A DNA stretch of 64,000 bases from an uncultured Paracoccaceae bacterium. Its GTDB lineage: Bacteria; Pseudomonadota; Alphaproteobacteria; Rhodobacterales; Rhodobacteraceae. Both the position numbers and the translations under genes were made by a program. This document shows positions 23,771-32,437 of the stretch, piece after piece. Position 1 is the first letter of the stretch. The number at the start of each line of letters is the position of its first letter. The notes beneath the pieces are model-generated. The model saw nothing but the letters and a program-made list of their open reading frames with translations, was not told where the DNA came from and ran no database searches. Where the stretch lies: contig CANLEQ010000011.1 of the NCBI GenBank assembly GCA_947489705.1, positions 48,942 through 112,941 on the forward strand, given 5' to 3'.

Positions 23771-24553
23771 ATGTCCGACGCCATCCGTCTTGCCGATCTC
23801 GATCTCTCGCGCTGTCTGAAGCGCGCGCCCTACGACGATAGGCTCGCTGAGTTGCAGTTGCAGCTCGTTCGGATCCAGCAGGCTTATTTCCTGCAGGGCC
23901 GCACGGCCGCGATCGTGTTCGAGGGGTGGGACGCGGGCGGTAAGGGCGGCACGATCCGGCGCATTTCGGCGGTGATGGATCCGCGGAACTTCAAGGTCTG
24001 GCCCATCGGCGCGCCACGGTCCCACTATCTCGATCGCCACTGGTTGCTGCGTTTCATGGAACGGGTCCCGCCGCGCGGAGCAATCTCCGTCTTCGACCGC
24101 TCATGGTATGGGCGTGTCCTTGTGGAACGCGTCGACGGCCTCACGCCCGAGGTGCGCTGGCGACAGGGCTATGGGGAAATCGTGGAATTTGAGCGGATGC
24201 TCGTCGACGACGGAACCCGGATCGCAAAGCTCTTCTTCCACATATCGTCAAAAGAGCAGCTACGGCGCTTCGAGGCACGACTGAAAGATCCGTTGAAGCG
24301 CTGGAAGCTGACGGCGGAAGATTTCCGCAACCACGCCCGCCGGGCGGATTACGAGGCGGCCATCGACGACATGTTCGCCGAGACGTCGGTGCCGGACGCC
24401 CCGTGGTGCGCGATCCCGGCGGAGGACAAGAAATACGCCCGCATCGCCGCGCTGGAAGAGATCGTCGCGCGGCTGGGGGACGGCGTGGACCTCACCCCTC
24501 CACCGCCGGACCCAGAGGTGGACGCGGCCGCGCGGCGTCTGGGTCTGCCGTAG
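23771..24553 (+). CDS. ppk2: Polyphosphate kinase 2 family protein
   Basis: The 260-residue protein is a single-domain PPK2: Walker A GWDAGGKGG (residues 52-60), a Walker-B-like FDRSWYGRVL with D109, and the conserved ISSKEQLRRFEARLKDPLKRWK region (about 159-180, lid and substrate-binding). PPK2 enzymes use polyphosphate to phosphorylate nucleoside mono- or diphosphates. The short N-terminal region and the length are typical of class I or III; the class cannot be fixed by eye. I chose the ATG at 23771; the frame is open far upstream but has no similarity and overlaps the WGR gene. Polyphosphate metabolism fits the stress theme of the window. Confidence 0.85.
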   Translation: MSDAIRLADLDLSRCLKRAPYDDRLAELQLQLVRIQQAYFLQGRTAAIVFEGWDAGGKGGTIRRISAVMDPRNFKVWPIGAPRSHYLDRHWLLRFMERVPPRGAISVFDRSWYGRVLVERVDGLTPEVRWRQGYGEIVEFERMLVDDGTRIAKLFFHISSKEQLRRFEARLKDPLKRWKLTAEDFRNHARRADYEAAIDDMFAETSVPDAPWCAIPAEDKKYARIAALEEIVARLGDGVDLTPPPPDPEVDAAARRLGLP

Positions 24554-24848
24554 GGCGCGCATCGGCCAGAACTCAAAAGCAGGTGGCAGAACATCTAAAG
24601 ATCTTGCGGGGATGGCCTGGCGCGTCTTGCGTGAGGCCAAGTGATACTTGGCGGAACGCGCTCTACGACGATCAGCGCTCGATATGGCAAGGGGCGACAC
24701 CGGAAGCAGCGAACGCAGAGGATCACCCCTCCTCCGGCACGACGCAGGCAAATCTACGTTCTGGCGCTTATGATGCATATGACTACGGAAAATCTCGCTA
24801 AATCACAGACAGGCAGCGCTTCCGGAAGCTCTCGGAGAAGAAGCAATT

Positions 24849-24891
24849 TGTAGCAACAAGAAAGTTGGCAAGCTGACTTTTTGTTGCTACA
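24849..24891. promoter_or_regulatory. Long inverted repeat upstream of brnT, candidate BrnA operator
   Basis: TGTAGCAACAA (24849-24859) and TTGTTGCTACA (24881-24891) are perfect inverted repeats. Pairing continues inward with AAAGT (24861-24865) and ACTTT (24876-24880) after a single bulged base. It lies directly before the toxin start. BrnA antitoxins are known autorepressors, so this is a likely operator; a hairpin attenuator is the alternative. Confidence 0.6.
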
Positions 24892-24898
24892 GTATGTC

Positions 24899-25168
24899 GT
24901 GATTATTGAGTTTGACGCAGAGAAGGACGCCCTCAACCAACGCAAGCACGGCCTCTCGCTGGCCGATGCGGCGCTGCTGGACGTCGACACGGCCGTTGTG
25001 CTGCCGGATGACCGCTATGCCTACGGCGAAGCCCGGTTTCGCGCTTATGGTCTGATCGAGGGACGCTTGCACATGCTGGCCTTCACCATGCGCGGAAGCG
25101 TACTGCGGGCGATTTCTCTACGCAAAGCCAACTCTAGAGAGGTGCAACGCTATGGCCAAAGACCCTGA
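24899..25168 (+). CDS. brnT: BrnT-family ribonuclease toxin
   Basis: With the GTG start at 24899 the protein is 89 residues and begins like other BrnT toxins: MIIEFDAEKDALNQRKHGLS (beta strand, then the K-H-G-x-S/D-F turn). A conserved EARFRAYGLIEGRLHMLAFT and a C-terminal LRAISLRKANSREVQRY follow. BrnT is a RelE-fold toxin that inhibits translation. An upstream TTG at 24881 would lie inside the inverted-repeat operator, so GTG is more likely. It overlaps brnA by 17 bases in the usual toxin-first order. Confidence 0.82.
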   Translation: MIIEFDAEKDALNQRKHGLSLADAALLDVDTAVVLPDDRYAYGEARFRAYGLIEGRLHMLAFTMRGSVLRAISLRKANSREVQRYGQRP

Positions 25169-25421
25169 CTTGATCGACGATCAAGAAAACCCGGAATGGA
25201 GCGAAGCTGACTTTGCACGGGCAAAGCCATTCAGCCAGGTATTTCCCGAACAGCACAAGACATGGAAAAAAATGGGCCGCCCGCCAGTCGAGAGGCCAAA
25301 AGTTCACATAGGCTTCCGTCTGGCCGCTGATGTGGTTGAGCGCGTCCGGTCTACCGGGAAAGGATACAACGCTCGCGTTGAGCAGGTTCTTCGGGAAGCT
25401 TTGGATAAAGGGCAGCTGTAA
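25152..25421 (+). CDS. brnA: BrnA-family antitoxin
   Basis: The 89-residue protein has an acidic N-terminal part (NPEWSEADFARAKPFSQVFP) that should neutralise BrnT and a ribbon-helix-helix-like C-terminus (VHIGFRLAADVVERVRSTGK, then GYNARVEQVLREAL) that binds DNA and represses the operon. The start overlaps the toxin gene, giving coupled translation. Downstream, six bases after the stop, a short open frame is split by an IS3 element. Confidence 0.84.
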   Translation: MAKDPDLIDDQENPEWSEADFARAKPFSQVFPEQHKTWKKMGRPPVERPKVHIGFRLAADVVERVRSTGKGYNARVEQVLREALDKGQL

Positions 25422-25426
25422 CCAGG

Positions 25427-25461
25427 ATGGATTACGAGCTGATCTCAGAAGATGATTACGC
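25427..25461 (+). pseudogene. 5' piece of a small ORF split by IS3
   Basis: The frame MDYELISEDDYA starts six bases after brnA and is cut at TTACGC. The continuation at 26725-26797 (GLPDDPEGQFLALSRSRR, then a stop) restores a 35-codon frame if the element and one TTACGC copy are removed. I do not recognise the peptide, and such a short frame could be fortuitous. Confidence 0.35.
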
Positions 25462-25519
25462 TTTGAGGTGGTCCCCAATTCGCGGACAGTTTTGCGGCGC
25501 TGCTAAGCTTGCCTGTTGA

Positions 25520-26371
25520 TCATGCCGCCGCGTTCAGGCCGAGCCCCTGATGGGCCCCGACCGGTGTCCGTCCTCCGAGTGCCGAATGGGGACGCTCGGT
25601 GTTGTAGAAGTCGATCCATCTGCCGATTCCGACACGGGCCGCAGACCCGGTCTCGAAGGCGTTCAGGTAGACGCACTCGTATTTCAGGGATCGCCATAGC
25701 CGCTCGATCATGACGTTGTCCATCCAGCGCCCGCGTCCGTCCATCGACACCTTCACCGTTGCATCCAGCAGGATCTGCGTGAACCGCGGACTGGTGAACT
25801 GGCTGCCCTGATCAGTGTTGAAGATTTCCGGTCGCCCATGGCGCTGCATGGCATCTTCCAGCGCCTCGATGCAGAACTCGACATCCATCGTGTTTGACAG
25901 TCGCCAGGACAGAACCCGGCGCGTCGCCCAATCCATGATCGCGACGAGATATAGAAAGCCTCGCCGCATGGGGATGTAGGTGATGTCGGCGCACCAGACA
26001 TGGTTTGGTCTGTCGATCACCAGGTCTCGCAGCAGGTAAGGCCATTTGCGGTGCTCGGGATGCGGCACCGTGGTCCGTGGCCGCTGGTAGACGGCTCGCA
26101 AGCCCATCCTCGCCATCAGCCGCCGGACATGCTTGCGGCCGACGCAATAGCCCTGGTTGCGCAGGTGGCGGGCCATTTGCCGGCTGCCGTAGAACGGCGT
26201 CTCCATGAACTGCGCATCGATCAGCTTCATCAGCGCAAGGTTCAGCGCACTCTCACCCTTGCTCGGGCCATACCATGATGAGCGGCTGATCCCGATCAAC
26301 GCGCATTGCCGGGTGACCGGCAGCGAAGGATGCTGTGCTTCGATCATCTCGCGCCTCCGGGCAACGCTCAT
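25520..26371 (-). CDS. IS3-family transposase OrfB
   Basis: The 283-residue DDE transposase has an N-terminal HTH_21-type region (FYGSRQMARHLRNQGYCVGR) and an rve integrase core. The catalytic residues are the first Asp in HVWCADITYI, the second in FNTDQGSQFTS, and Glu in DNVMIERLWRSLKYE. The end motif is FYNTERPHSALGGRTP. Its start overlaps the orfA stop, so the full OrfAB transposase may form by programmed -1 frameshifting, as in other IS3 members, or the two may be made separately. No disruption is seen. Confidence 0.92.
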   Translation of the reverse strand: MSVARRREMIEAQHPSLPVTRQCALIGISRSSWYGPSKGESALNLALMKLIDAQFMETPFYGSRQMARHLRNQGYCVGRKHVRRLMARMGLRAVYQRPRTTVPHPEHRKWPYLLRDLVIDRPNHVWCADITYIPMRRGFLYLVAIMDWATRRVLSWRLSNTMDVEFCIEALEDAMQRHGRPEIFNTDQGSQFTSPRFTQILLDATVKVSMDGRGRWMDNVMIERLWRSLKYECVYLNAFETGSAARVGIGRWIDFYNTERPHSALGGRTPVGAHQGLGLNAAA

Positions 26372-26670
26372 CGACCGGAGGCTTTGGCTAAAAAATCGCG
26401 CTCCACAACGAGCTGGCCGATCTTGGCGTGGAGCTTCTCAATCTCGCCTTCCTTCTCAGCCGCCTTGGCCTCGGTCTTGCCGGAGAATAACCCCGCCATG
26501 CCGTCGAGCGCCTGGCGCTTCCACGTGTTGATCACCGTCTGATGCACCCCGTGCTTTGTCACCAGCTCGGCTATCGTCATCTCACCTCGAATGGCCTCAA
26601 GCGCCACCTTCGCCTTGAACTCGGCGCTGTAGTTCTTCCGTTTGCCAGCCACGCTGTTCGTCCTCGTCAT
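26368..26670 (-). CDS. IS3-family transposase OrfA (helix-turn-helix)
   Basis: The 100-residue protein carries the HTH_Tnp_1 domain: KRKNYSAEFKAKVALEAIRG (about 10-29), then TIAELVTKHGVHQTVINTWK as the recognition region, and a leucine-zipper-like C-terminus (EKEGEIEKLHAKIGQLVVER). It binds the terminal repeats of the element and regulates transposition. The ATG at 26670 is used because the similarity begins right after it. Confidence 0.88.
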   Translation of the reverse strand: MTRTNSVAGKRKNYSAEFKAKVALEAIRGEMTIAELVTKHGVHQTVINTWKRQALDGMAGLFSGKTEAKAAEKEGEIEKLHAKIGQLVVERDFLAKASGR

Positions 26671-26724
26671 CGTTGGCGGCAAGCTTAGCAACATGTCCGA
26701 GTTTCAGGGACCACCTCATTACGC

Positions 26725-27048
26725 AGGTTTGCCAGACGACCCGGAGGGACAGTTCCTTGCCCTGAGCAGAAGCCGTCGTTCATGCACCGCACCATAAGTC
26801 AAGAAGGGCTTGAAGCGGACTTGCGGCACCGCGGCGGCACGGAGTGCATGGCAGACCGTCCTATGCGACGCTTCAGGTCCATTCCCCCGTTCATTGCTAT
26901 TTTCAGTTCCGCAGCGCGGCCCGCCGAACCGGCCGTTCGCTGCGGTCGCGAGGTTGAAGCAGTCTCGAACTCACACTTTGCGGACCTTTCGGCCGTTCGC
27001 TGCGTCGCCGCACAATCGCCCAAGGCGGCGACGGCACGGCGGTCGTTC
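26725..27048. other. Region between IS3 and the LysR gene
   Basis: It contains the 3' piece of the small split ORF (26725-26797). No other gene is supported. GGCCGTTCGCTGCG occurs twice (about 26931 and 26991), with CTCGAACTCAC between them. A related arrangement is at about 2888-2925, which suggests a dispersed non-coding repeat. Confidence 0.4.
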
Positions 27049-27909
27049 TTATTGCATCGTGGTGGCATAAGACCGGATGACCGTCTCCGACATAGCTCGC
27101 GCCAGCGGGCTCATAGATGTGGGCGGCACTTCAAGCACCAGTTGCGAGGGCGGGAGCGGTTCGAGGCCTGGAACGGTCGTGAGATGGACGAGATCCCTCG
27201 GGAGATCTGAGCAATCCAGAAGGCCGATAGCTATACCGGCCTCGATTGCCGCCGCGATACCCGCCGCGCTCTCGCTGGTGAGCACGACGCGGTAATCCCG
27301 TTTGCTCTTGTCGAGAGACCGGATCGCCGCGTCACGCCACCAGCACGCGCGGTCGAAGAGCGCTACCGGCAGCGTCCCGTCCCGAGCCACCGGATGCATC
27401 AGGCTATCGACCCACCCAATCGGAATTTCCCGAAGGACGGTCATGCCCTCTGTCACTGTCTCGACCTCGTAGATCGCCATGTCGAGCTTGCCGGCTGCGA
27501 GAGCGGCCGGGAACTCGGCGCTGTTTGCCGACCGAACCATCAGTTCCGCGGCCGGGTGACTGCGTGCAAAGCGCCCTATGATTTCCGGCAGATGGCTTGT
27601 GCCGTGCTCTTCCGGTATGCCGACCCTCAACCGGCCCACGAGGCCCCCGCCGGTGATCTCGGCGTGTGCGCGATCCAATGTCTGAACCACATGGCGTGCA
27701 ATGGGCAGAAGGGCTTCGCCGGCCTCGGTCAGCCCGACCCCCCGTCCGTGCCGGACGAAGACCGGTTTTGCCAGTAGGCGTTCCAGTTGCCCGATCTGCA
27801 AGCTGACGGCCGATTGGGAGCGATGAACCAATCCCGCGCCAGCTGTGATGCTACCTGCGTCAGTGACGGCCAAGAAGGTGCGCAAAAGATCACTGTCGAG
27901 CTGCTTCAT
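27049..27909 (-). CDS. LysR-family transcriptional regulator
   Basis: The 286-residue protein has the N-terminal LysR winged helix (MKQLDSDLLRTFLAVTDAGS, recognition region HRSQSAVSLQIGQLERLL) and a periplasmic-binding-like effector domain from about residue 90 (GRLRVGIPEEHGTSHLPEII). It is divergent from the permease gene, with about 97 bases between starts, and probably controls it in response to an unknown ligand. A start at 27927 is also possible and would add six residues. The target permease is broken by an IS, so the regulator may now have no functional adjacent target. Confidence 0.87.
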   Translation of the reverse strand: MKQLDSDLLRTFLAVTDAGSITAGAGLVHRSQSAVSLQIGQLERLLAKPVFVRHGRGVGLTEAGEALLPIARHVVQTLDRAHAEITGGGLVGRLRVGIPEEHGTSHLPEIIGRFARSHPAAELMVRSANSAEFPAALAAGKLDMAIYEVETVTEGMTVLREIPIGWVDSLMHPVARDGTLPVALFDRACWWRDAAIRSLDKSKRDYRVVLTSESAAGIAAAIEAGIAIGLLDCSDLPRDLVHLTTVPGLEPLPPSQLVLEVPPTSMSPLARAMSETVIRSYATTMQ

Positions 27910-28006
27910 GTCACCAGTATATCTCATAGCTGAAATTTATACTATTCGTTTCATATATAGCGCGCAGCGCTCCATGTTTGCCTGATGTAAACACTGGAGC
28001 ATTGCG

Positions 28007-28937
28007 ATGGCGGAACGCATCATATCGACCTTCTCTGGCCGAATTGCCGGAGCCGCCGCGCTGGTGGCCTGTCTGAGCGCGCTGTCCTTCGCGCCGGACG
28101 CCGTCCTGCGCACGACGGCATTCGTGCTACAGGGACTGTTGGATGTTGCGCCCCTGGTGGTTCCTGGCATCCTTCTTGCGGCGTGGGTGACCGCCAGCGG
28201 AGCCTCGTCTCATGTCGCGCAAGTTTTCGAAGGCAAGCGCTACAAGGCAATCGTCGCGGCCTCGATCGTGGGCGCCATTACGCCGGTCTGCGGTATCACG
28301 GTTCTTCCCCTGATGGCGGGGCTGCTGGCCTCGGGCGTGCCGCTCGCCCCGGCGATGGCGTTCTGGCTTGCATCGCCAATTACGGACCCGGCGATGCTGG
28401 CGGCCACGGTAGCGACACTCGGCATCGGCTTTGCAATGGCCAAGACTTTCGCTGCACTCGGCCTGGGCATCTTTGCCGGTCTCGCCACCCTGGCCGCGCC
28501 GACGGATTGGACCGCGAGACCCTTGCGCATCTCACGTTTCGCTCCATCGCCGGATCAATCGGGGGATTGCGGCACTACTGGGTTCCAATCCGCCTTCTGG
28601 CGAGATCCGGCGCGACGACGCAGTTTCTGGCGGCATGCTGGAGCGACATCGCGGCTGATGATCATCTGCCTTGTTCCGGCTTTCGCCGCAGAGTTCTGGC
28701 TGAACGAAGCCCTTAGCCCCCAGGCGCTCTCGACCTACGTGGGTACCGACAACTGGTGGGCGGTGCCGGTGGCGGTGGTCGTCGGAGCCCCGGCCTATCT
28801 CGACGGATTTGCCACTCTGCCGCTAACGCGGGCGATGCTGGACCACGGCATGGCGCCGGGCGCGGCACTTGCTTTCCTCGTTTCTGGTGGAGCGATTAGT
28901 ATTTGGGGCGCAATGGCGATCTTCCCGGTTCTGAAGA
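28007..28937 (+). pseudogene. Permease gene (ArsP/DUF318-like) split by IS256 - 5' part
   Basis: The first 310 codons encode a multi-spanning permease: hydrophobic helices around 15-30, 35-60 (VLQGLLDVAPLVVPGILLAA), 83-105, 115-150 and further. The motif AITPVCGITVLPLMAGLLAS is typical of the DUF318/ArsP-like family, whose members export organic arsenicals or other substrates. The coding frame is cut at an 8-base TCTGAAGA duplication by an IS256-family element. The remaining codons lie at 30327-30406 and rejoin in frame to give a complete 336-residue protein. The disruption removes only the last helix but probably inactivates it. It is divergent from the LysR gene. Confidence 0.85.
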
Positions 28938-30318
28938 GGTCACGTCCGTCAAGCTGGTGTAAATTCGGGGATGGCCGGTCGAGGACATCGATCAGGCGGC
29001 CTGTGTTGAGATGCTGAGAAGCGGGTCGATCTGGGCGGTGTCGATCAGGCCGAACGCTTCGACCTGCATGTAGCGGTGCTGCGCTTGCCAGTCATCATTC
29101 TGCTCGAACAGGACGGCCCCGATCAGGCGGATGATCGACTCCTCGTTGGGGAAGATCCCGACGACATCGGCGCGGCGCTTCACCTCCTTGTTCAGGCGTT
29201 CCAGTGGGTTCGTCGAATGCAGCTTGGTGCGGTGCTGTGCCGGGAACGCCATATAGGCCAGCACGTCGCCTTCGCTGTCGTCCATGAGCGTTGCGAGCTT
29301 CGGCCAGCGGGGGCGGAGTTGATCAGCAACGTGGCGCCAGACCTCCTGCGCGACCTTCTGGTCGGGCTGGGTGAAGGCTTGGCGGATCGCGGCGGCGACG
29401 ACCGTGTGCTGGCCCTTGGGCACGTGAGCCAGCGCGTTGCGCATCCAATGGACGCGACACCGCTGCCAAGTCGCGTCAAAAACCCGCACGATCGCGGCCT
29501 TCAGGCCGGTATGGGCGTCGGAGATGACCAGCTTTAGCCCGTCGAGGCCTCGTCCCTTCAGGCTGCGCAGGAACTCGGTCCAGAAGGTCTCCGCCTCCGA
29601 GGGGCCGACGGTCATGCCGATGATCTCGCGCCGCCCGTCTGTATTGACCGCGACAGCGATTATGGCGGCGACGCTGACGATCCGCCCGCCTTCGCGCACC
29701 TTCAGGTAAGTGGCGTCGAGCCACAGATAGGGCCAGTCACCGGCAAGCGGCCGGTTCAGGAACTCTCCGACCCGTTCGTCAATGTCCTTGCAGAGCTTCG
29801 ACACCGTACTCTTCGAGATCCCGGACAGTCCCATGGCCTGCACCAGGTCGTCGACCTTGCGCGTCGAGACGCCGCCGATCCACGCCTCCTGGATGACGGC
29901 CACGAGCGCCTTCTCGGACGTCCGGCGCGGCTCCAGGAAACCGGGGAAATACGATCCTTGCCGCAGTTTGGGCACCCGCAGGTTCAGAGCGCCCAGCCGG
30001 GTCTTCAGCTCGCGATCGCGATAACCGTTCCGGTAGGTCTGCCGCCCGTCGCCGCGCTCGTAACGTCCGGCGCCGATCACGCCTTCGACGTCATGCTCCA
30101 TCAGCGTCTGGAGCACCGCCTCGGTCACGGCGCGCAGGAAATCGCCCTCATCGTGCTTTTGCAGCAGCTCGATCAACGGCATGTTGGTCTCGGTCATCGG
30201 GGTCTCCATCGGTCTGTGGTTGAAGCTTGCAAACTCCACCATAACCGACGTCCTCGATGGCCACCCCGGTTACACCGCCCGCGCAGCGCAAAAGTCCACC
30301 ACGTGATGGGACGCTACC
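28938..30318 (-). mobile_element. IS256-family insertion sequence, copy 1
   Basis: The 1381-base element has imperfect ends GGTCACGTCC (left) and GGTAGCGTCC (right, read inward), and is flanked by TCTGAAGA at 28930-28937 and 30319-30326, the 8-base duplication expected for this family. Copy 2 at 55110-56490 appears identical over its whole length, which indicates recent transposition within this genome. Confidence 0.93.
28992..30197 (-). CDS. IS256-family (mutator-type) transposase, copy 1
   Basis: The 401-residue transposase shows the family layout: an N-terminal region with [20 protein letters not shown], catalytic Asp residues in [15 protein letters not shown] and [16 protein letters not shown], the [15 protein letters not shown] block, and Glu in [13 protein letters not shown]. 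The ATG at 30197 follows GGAG with a six-base spacing; an in-frame ATG at 30242 is also open. It is identical to the copy at 55164-56369 and has no internal stop. Confidence 0.92.
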   Translation of the reverse strand: MTETNMPLIELLQKHDEGDFLRAVTEAVLQTLMEHDVEGVIGAGRYERGDGRQTYRNGYRDRELKTRLGALNLRVPKLRQGSYFPGFLEPRRTSEKALVAVIQEAWIGGVSTRKVDDLVQAMGLSGISKSTVSKLCKDIDERVGEFLNRPLAGDWPYLWLDATYLKVREGGRIVSVAAIIAVAVNTDGRREIIGMTVGPSEAETFWTEFLRSLKGRGLDGLKLVISDAHTGLKAAIVRVFDATWQRCRVHWMRNALAHVPKGQHTVVAAAIRQAFTQPDQKVAQEVWRHVADQLRPRWPKLATLMDDSEGDVLAYMAFPAQHRTKLHSTNPLERLNKEVKRRADVVGIFPNEESIIRLIGAVLFEQNDDWQAQHRYMQVEAFGLIDTAQIDPLLSISTQAA

Positions 30319-30326
30319 TCTGAAGA

Positions 30327-30406
30327 TCAGGCCGTTCCTCCTCTACTTGGGGTGGGCCGTGTCCGGCTCTATGCTGGCTGGGTGGGTTTCAGGCGTGTTC
30401 CTATGA
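30327..30406 (+). pseudogene. 3' end of the split permease gene
   Basis: After excision of the IS256 element and one TCTGAAGA copy, these bases continue the permease frame as RPFLLYLGWAVSGSMLAGWV, then SGVFL and a stop. This is a plausible last membrane helix. It confirms that the gene was intact before the insertion. Confidence 0.8.
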
Positions 30407-30973
30407 AAGAACTCGCGCGGTTGCCGCGCAGATAAGCCCCAAAATGGTTAGTTTGGGCTCGGAGCCACCGATTGCAGTGGCATGTATGAACGGCCACTCT
30501 CGTGACCGCCGGAAGTTCCCCGAAGTTGACTTTCAACCATCGGTGAAGGCGTCTTCTAAAACGACACCCGGAACCTGCCAACAAAGGGGGGTGGCGGAAA
30601 ATCCCTGCCGCGAATTCGGAAGGCTCTTTTTTGGCACCCATTTTCGACGGTTTCATGGCCTGCCAACAACCGTTCGAGACTGTTGAAAAGGTCGGGGTAG
30701 GCCGGCCGCGGAAGAGGCTATCGGGACGGCGTGCGGTGGACGACCATTGAAGCTCTCTTGGAAAGATGTTGCAGGGAGGCGGAATGGCGGCTTTCGCCCG
30801 CCCGAGCCTACCGCTTGAGTCCAGGTCCGCCATACCAGCGCGCATAGCCCACACACGTGGAACAGTAAGTTACGCAAGCAGGCTACCGTATTCCCGAGCC
30901 TGATTCACCTTTTCTACTTCATTTCTCGCTAAACCTTACCTCCAAACTCGAAATTCGCGGGGGTCAGGGCAGA
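30407..30973. other. Long intergenic region before the catalase-family gene
   Basis: No gene is supported on either strand. A GCGCGG-TTG-CCGCGC hairpin lies just after the permease stop (about 30417-30431) but has no T-run. The promoter of the catalase-family operon must lie near its 3' end, but no clear -35/-10 or EcfG element is visible. Confidence 0.4.
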
Positions 30974-32053
30974 ATGCGGCAATCCATCCGAACCATCTTG
31001 GGTACAGGTATTCAGCGGACGGGTCTTGGTGTCGTCCTGCTGGCAGGTCTGATGACAAGCGGCGTAATCACTGAGAGCGCCGCACAGATCGTGTCCGCCA
31101 ACGATCACAAACCAACCGACGTCTCCCGTCAGATTGTCGGGGCCTTCGATGCCGTGTTCAACGGTCCGCATGATGGGGCGCGAGCTGTGCACGCCAAGGG
31201 GGAACTCCTCGAGGGCCACTTCGTCGCAGCGCCGGAAGCCGTCGGACTGAGCCGTGCGCCGCATCTCACGGGCAACAATATGCCGGTACTCGTCCGGCTG
31301 TCGAACTTTGCCGGTGTGCCGGATATTGACGATGCCGATCCTGCGGCCAGTCCGAGGGGTATGTCGATCAAGTTCCTGCTCGCGGATGGTGGCAGCACCG
31401 ACATCGTGGCGCATTCGTACAATGGCTTTCCTGTCTCCACGCCCGAAGATTTCCTGGCCTTCCTTCGTGCGCTCGCTGCGCCCGAGACTGGAACGCTGGC
31501 AGATTTTCTTGCCACCCATCCCGCCGCCCTCCGGTTCGCGGAAGCGCCGAAGCCCGCCCCGGAAAGCTACGCGACCGAGACCTTCTACGGGGTCAATGCT
31601 TTCGTGTTCACCAACGACGAAAACAAGGCGCGCCATGCCCGCTACAGGATCGAACCTGTCGCCGGCCCGGCTCATCTCAGTGCGGAGGAAGCTGCACGCA
31701 GTGCTTCCGACTATCTTGCCCGCGAACTCGCCGAACGCCTTGGCGCCGGTCCCGTGGAGTTCCGTCTGGTCGCCCAACTTGCCGGTCCCGGAGACGATGT
31801 CACCGATGGCTCCACACCCTGGCCGAAGGACCGGCCGAGCGTCGCGCTCGGGACCTTGACCCTGACCGGCATTGCCGACGATCAAGATCTCCAGCGTGAC
31901 TTGCTCTTCACACCGCTCAGCTTGGTCGACGGCATTTCCCCGTCGGAGGACCCCATGCTGATCGCGCGCAACCGGGCTTACCGAATTTCCCATGACCGCC
32001 GCACGGATCGTGCCAGAATCGAGGGATCGTCCGATGACCACCCGAGCAACTGA
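30974..32053 (+). CDS. Periplasmic catalase-family peroxidase (SrpA-like)
   Basis: The 359-residue protein has an N-terminal signal peptide (hydrophobic 17-32, cleavage after SAA) and a minimal heme-catalase fold without the C-terminal flavodoxin domain. The catalytic His is in ARAVHAKG (H73), conserved segments are MPVLVRLSNFAG and SPRGMSIKFL, and the proximal heme ligand motif is RNRAY near residue 336. Such small catalase-related peroxidases reduce organic peroxides or H2O2 in the periplasm. The gene overlaps the cupredoxin gene by 20 bases, so the two redox proteins are co-expressed. The downstream hybrid kinase may belong to the same unit. Confidence 0.82.
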   Translation: MRQSIRTILGTGIQRTGLGVVLLAGLMTSGVITESAAQIVSANDHKPTDVSRQIVGAFDAVFNGPHDGARAVHAKGELLEGHFVAAPEAVGLSRAPHLTGNNMPVLVRLSNFAGVPDIDDADPAASPRGMSIKFLLADGGSTDIVAHSYNGFPVSTPEDFLAFLRALAAPETGTLADFLATHPAALRFAEAPKPAPESYATETFYGVNAFVFTNDENKARHARYRIEPVAGPAHLSAEEAARSASDYLARELAERLGAGPVEFRLVAQLAGPGDDVTDGSTPWPKDRPSVALGTLTLTGIADDQDLQRDLLFTPLSLVDGISPSEDPMLIARNRAYRISHDRRTDRARIEGSSDDHPSN

Positions 32054-32387
32054 CTTGGCGGCCGCAACGATCGCCACCCTGCTGGCGACGAGCCTACCCG
32101 CCGCCGTCCTGGCAGAGACCATCATCGTGCGACAGAAGGACCGGCGGTTCGAGACGCGGTATATCGAGATCACCGCGGGGGACATCGTCAGCTTCACCAA
32201 CGAAGACCGCTTTCTCCACCAGCTTTACACGGAATCGCCCAACTTCGCATTCGACTCTGCGGAGCAATTTCCAGACGAGATTGTCGAAGTCAGGTTCCCC
32301 CATGAGGGGACATACGAGGTCCGCTGCGGCATCCATCCGAAGATGCTTCTGGAAGTCGAGGTCGATCCAAAGGGCGTCGGCAAGTAG
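32034..32387 (+). CDS. Exported cupredoxin (plastocyanin/azurin-like)
   Basis: The 117-residue protein has a signal peptide (hydrophobic 8-27, cleavage after VLA) and a small beta-sandwich with type 1 copper ligands in the expected order: H62 (FLHQL), C98, H101 and M104 in VRCGIHPKM. It is a periplasmic electron carrier, plausibly the electron donor for the overlapping catalase-family peroxidase. The ATG at 32034 follows GAGGG and gives a complete signal peptide; a start at 31992 does not. The close C-x2-H-x2-M spacing is typical of short single-domain cupredoxins. Confidence 0.85.
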   Translation: MTTRATDLAAATIATLLATSLPAAVLAETIIVRQKDRRFETRYIEITAGDIVSFTNEDRFLHQLYTESPNFAFDSAEQFPDEIVEVRFPHEGTYEVRCGIHPKMLLEVEVDPKGVGK

Positions 32388-32437
32388 GGCCGCTGCGGTC
32401 AAGCGAGTCCGCACGCTCGGCAATCCAGGAACGTTCC

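Larger units (their letters stand above)
25464..26718 (-). mobile_element. IS3-family insertion sequence
   Basis: The element of about 1255 bases is bounded by TGAGGTGGTCCCC (left) and, read inward from the right, TGAGGTGGTCCCT, with further matches (GGACA and GCTAAGCTTGCC) inside both ends. TTACGC occurs on both sides (25456-25461 and 26719-26724), with two extra T at the left junction, so the target duplication is probable but not clean. orfA and orfB are intact and overlap by ATGA. Confidence 0.82.
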
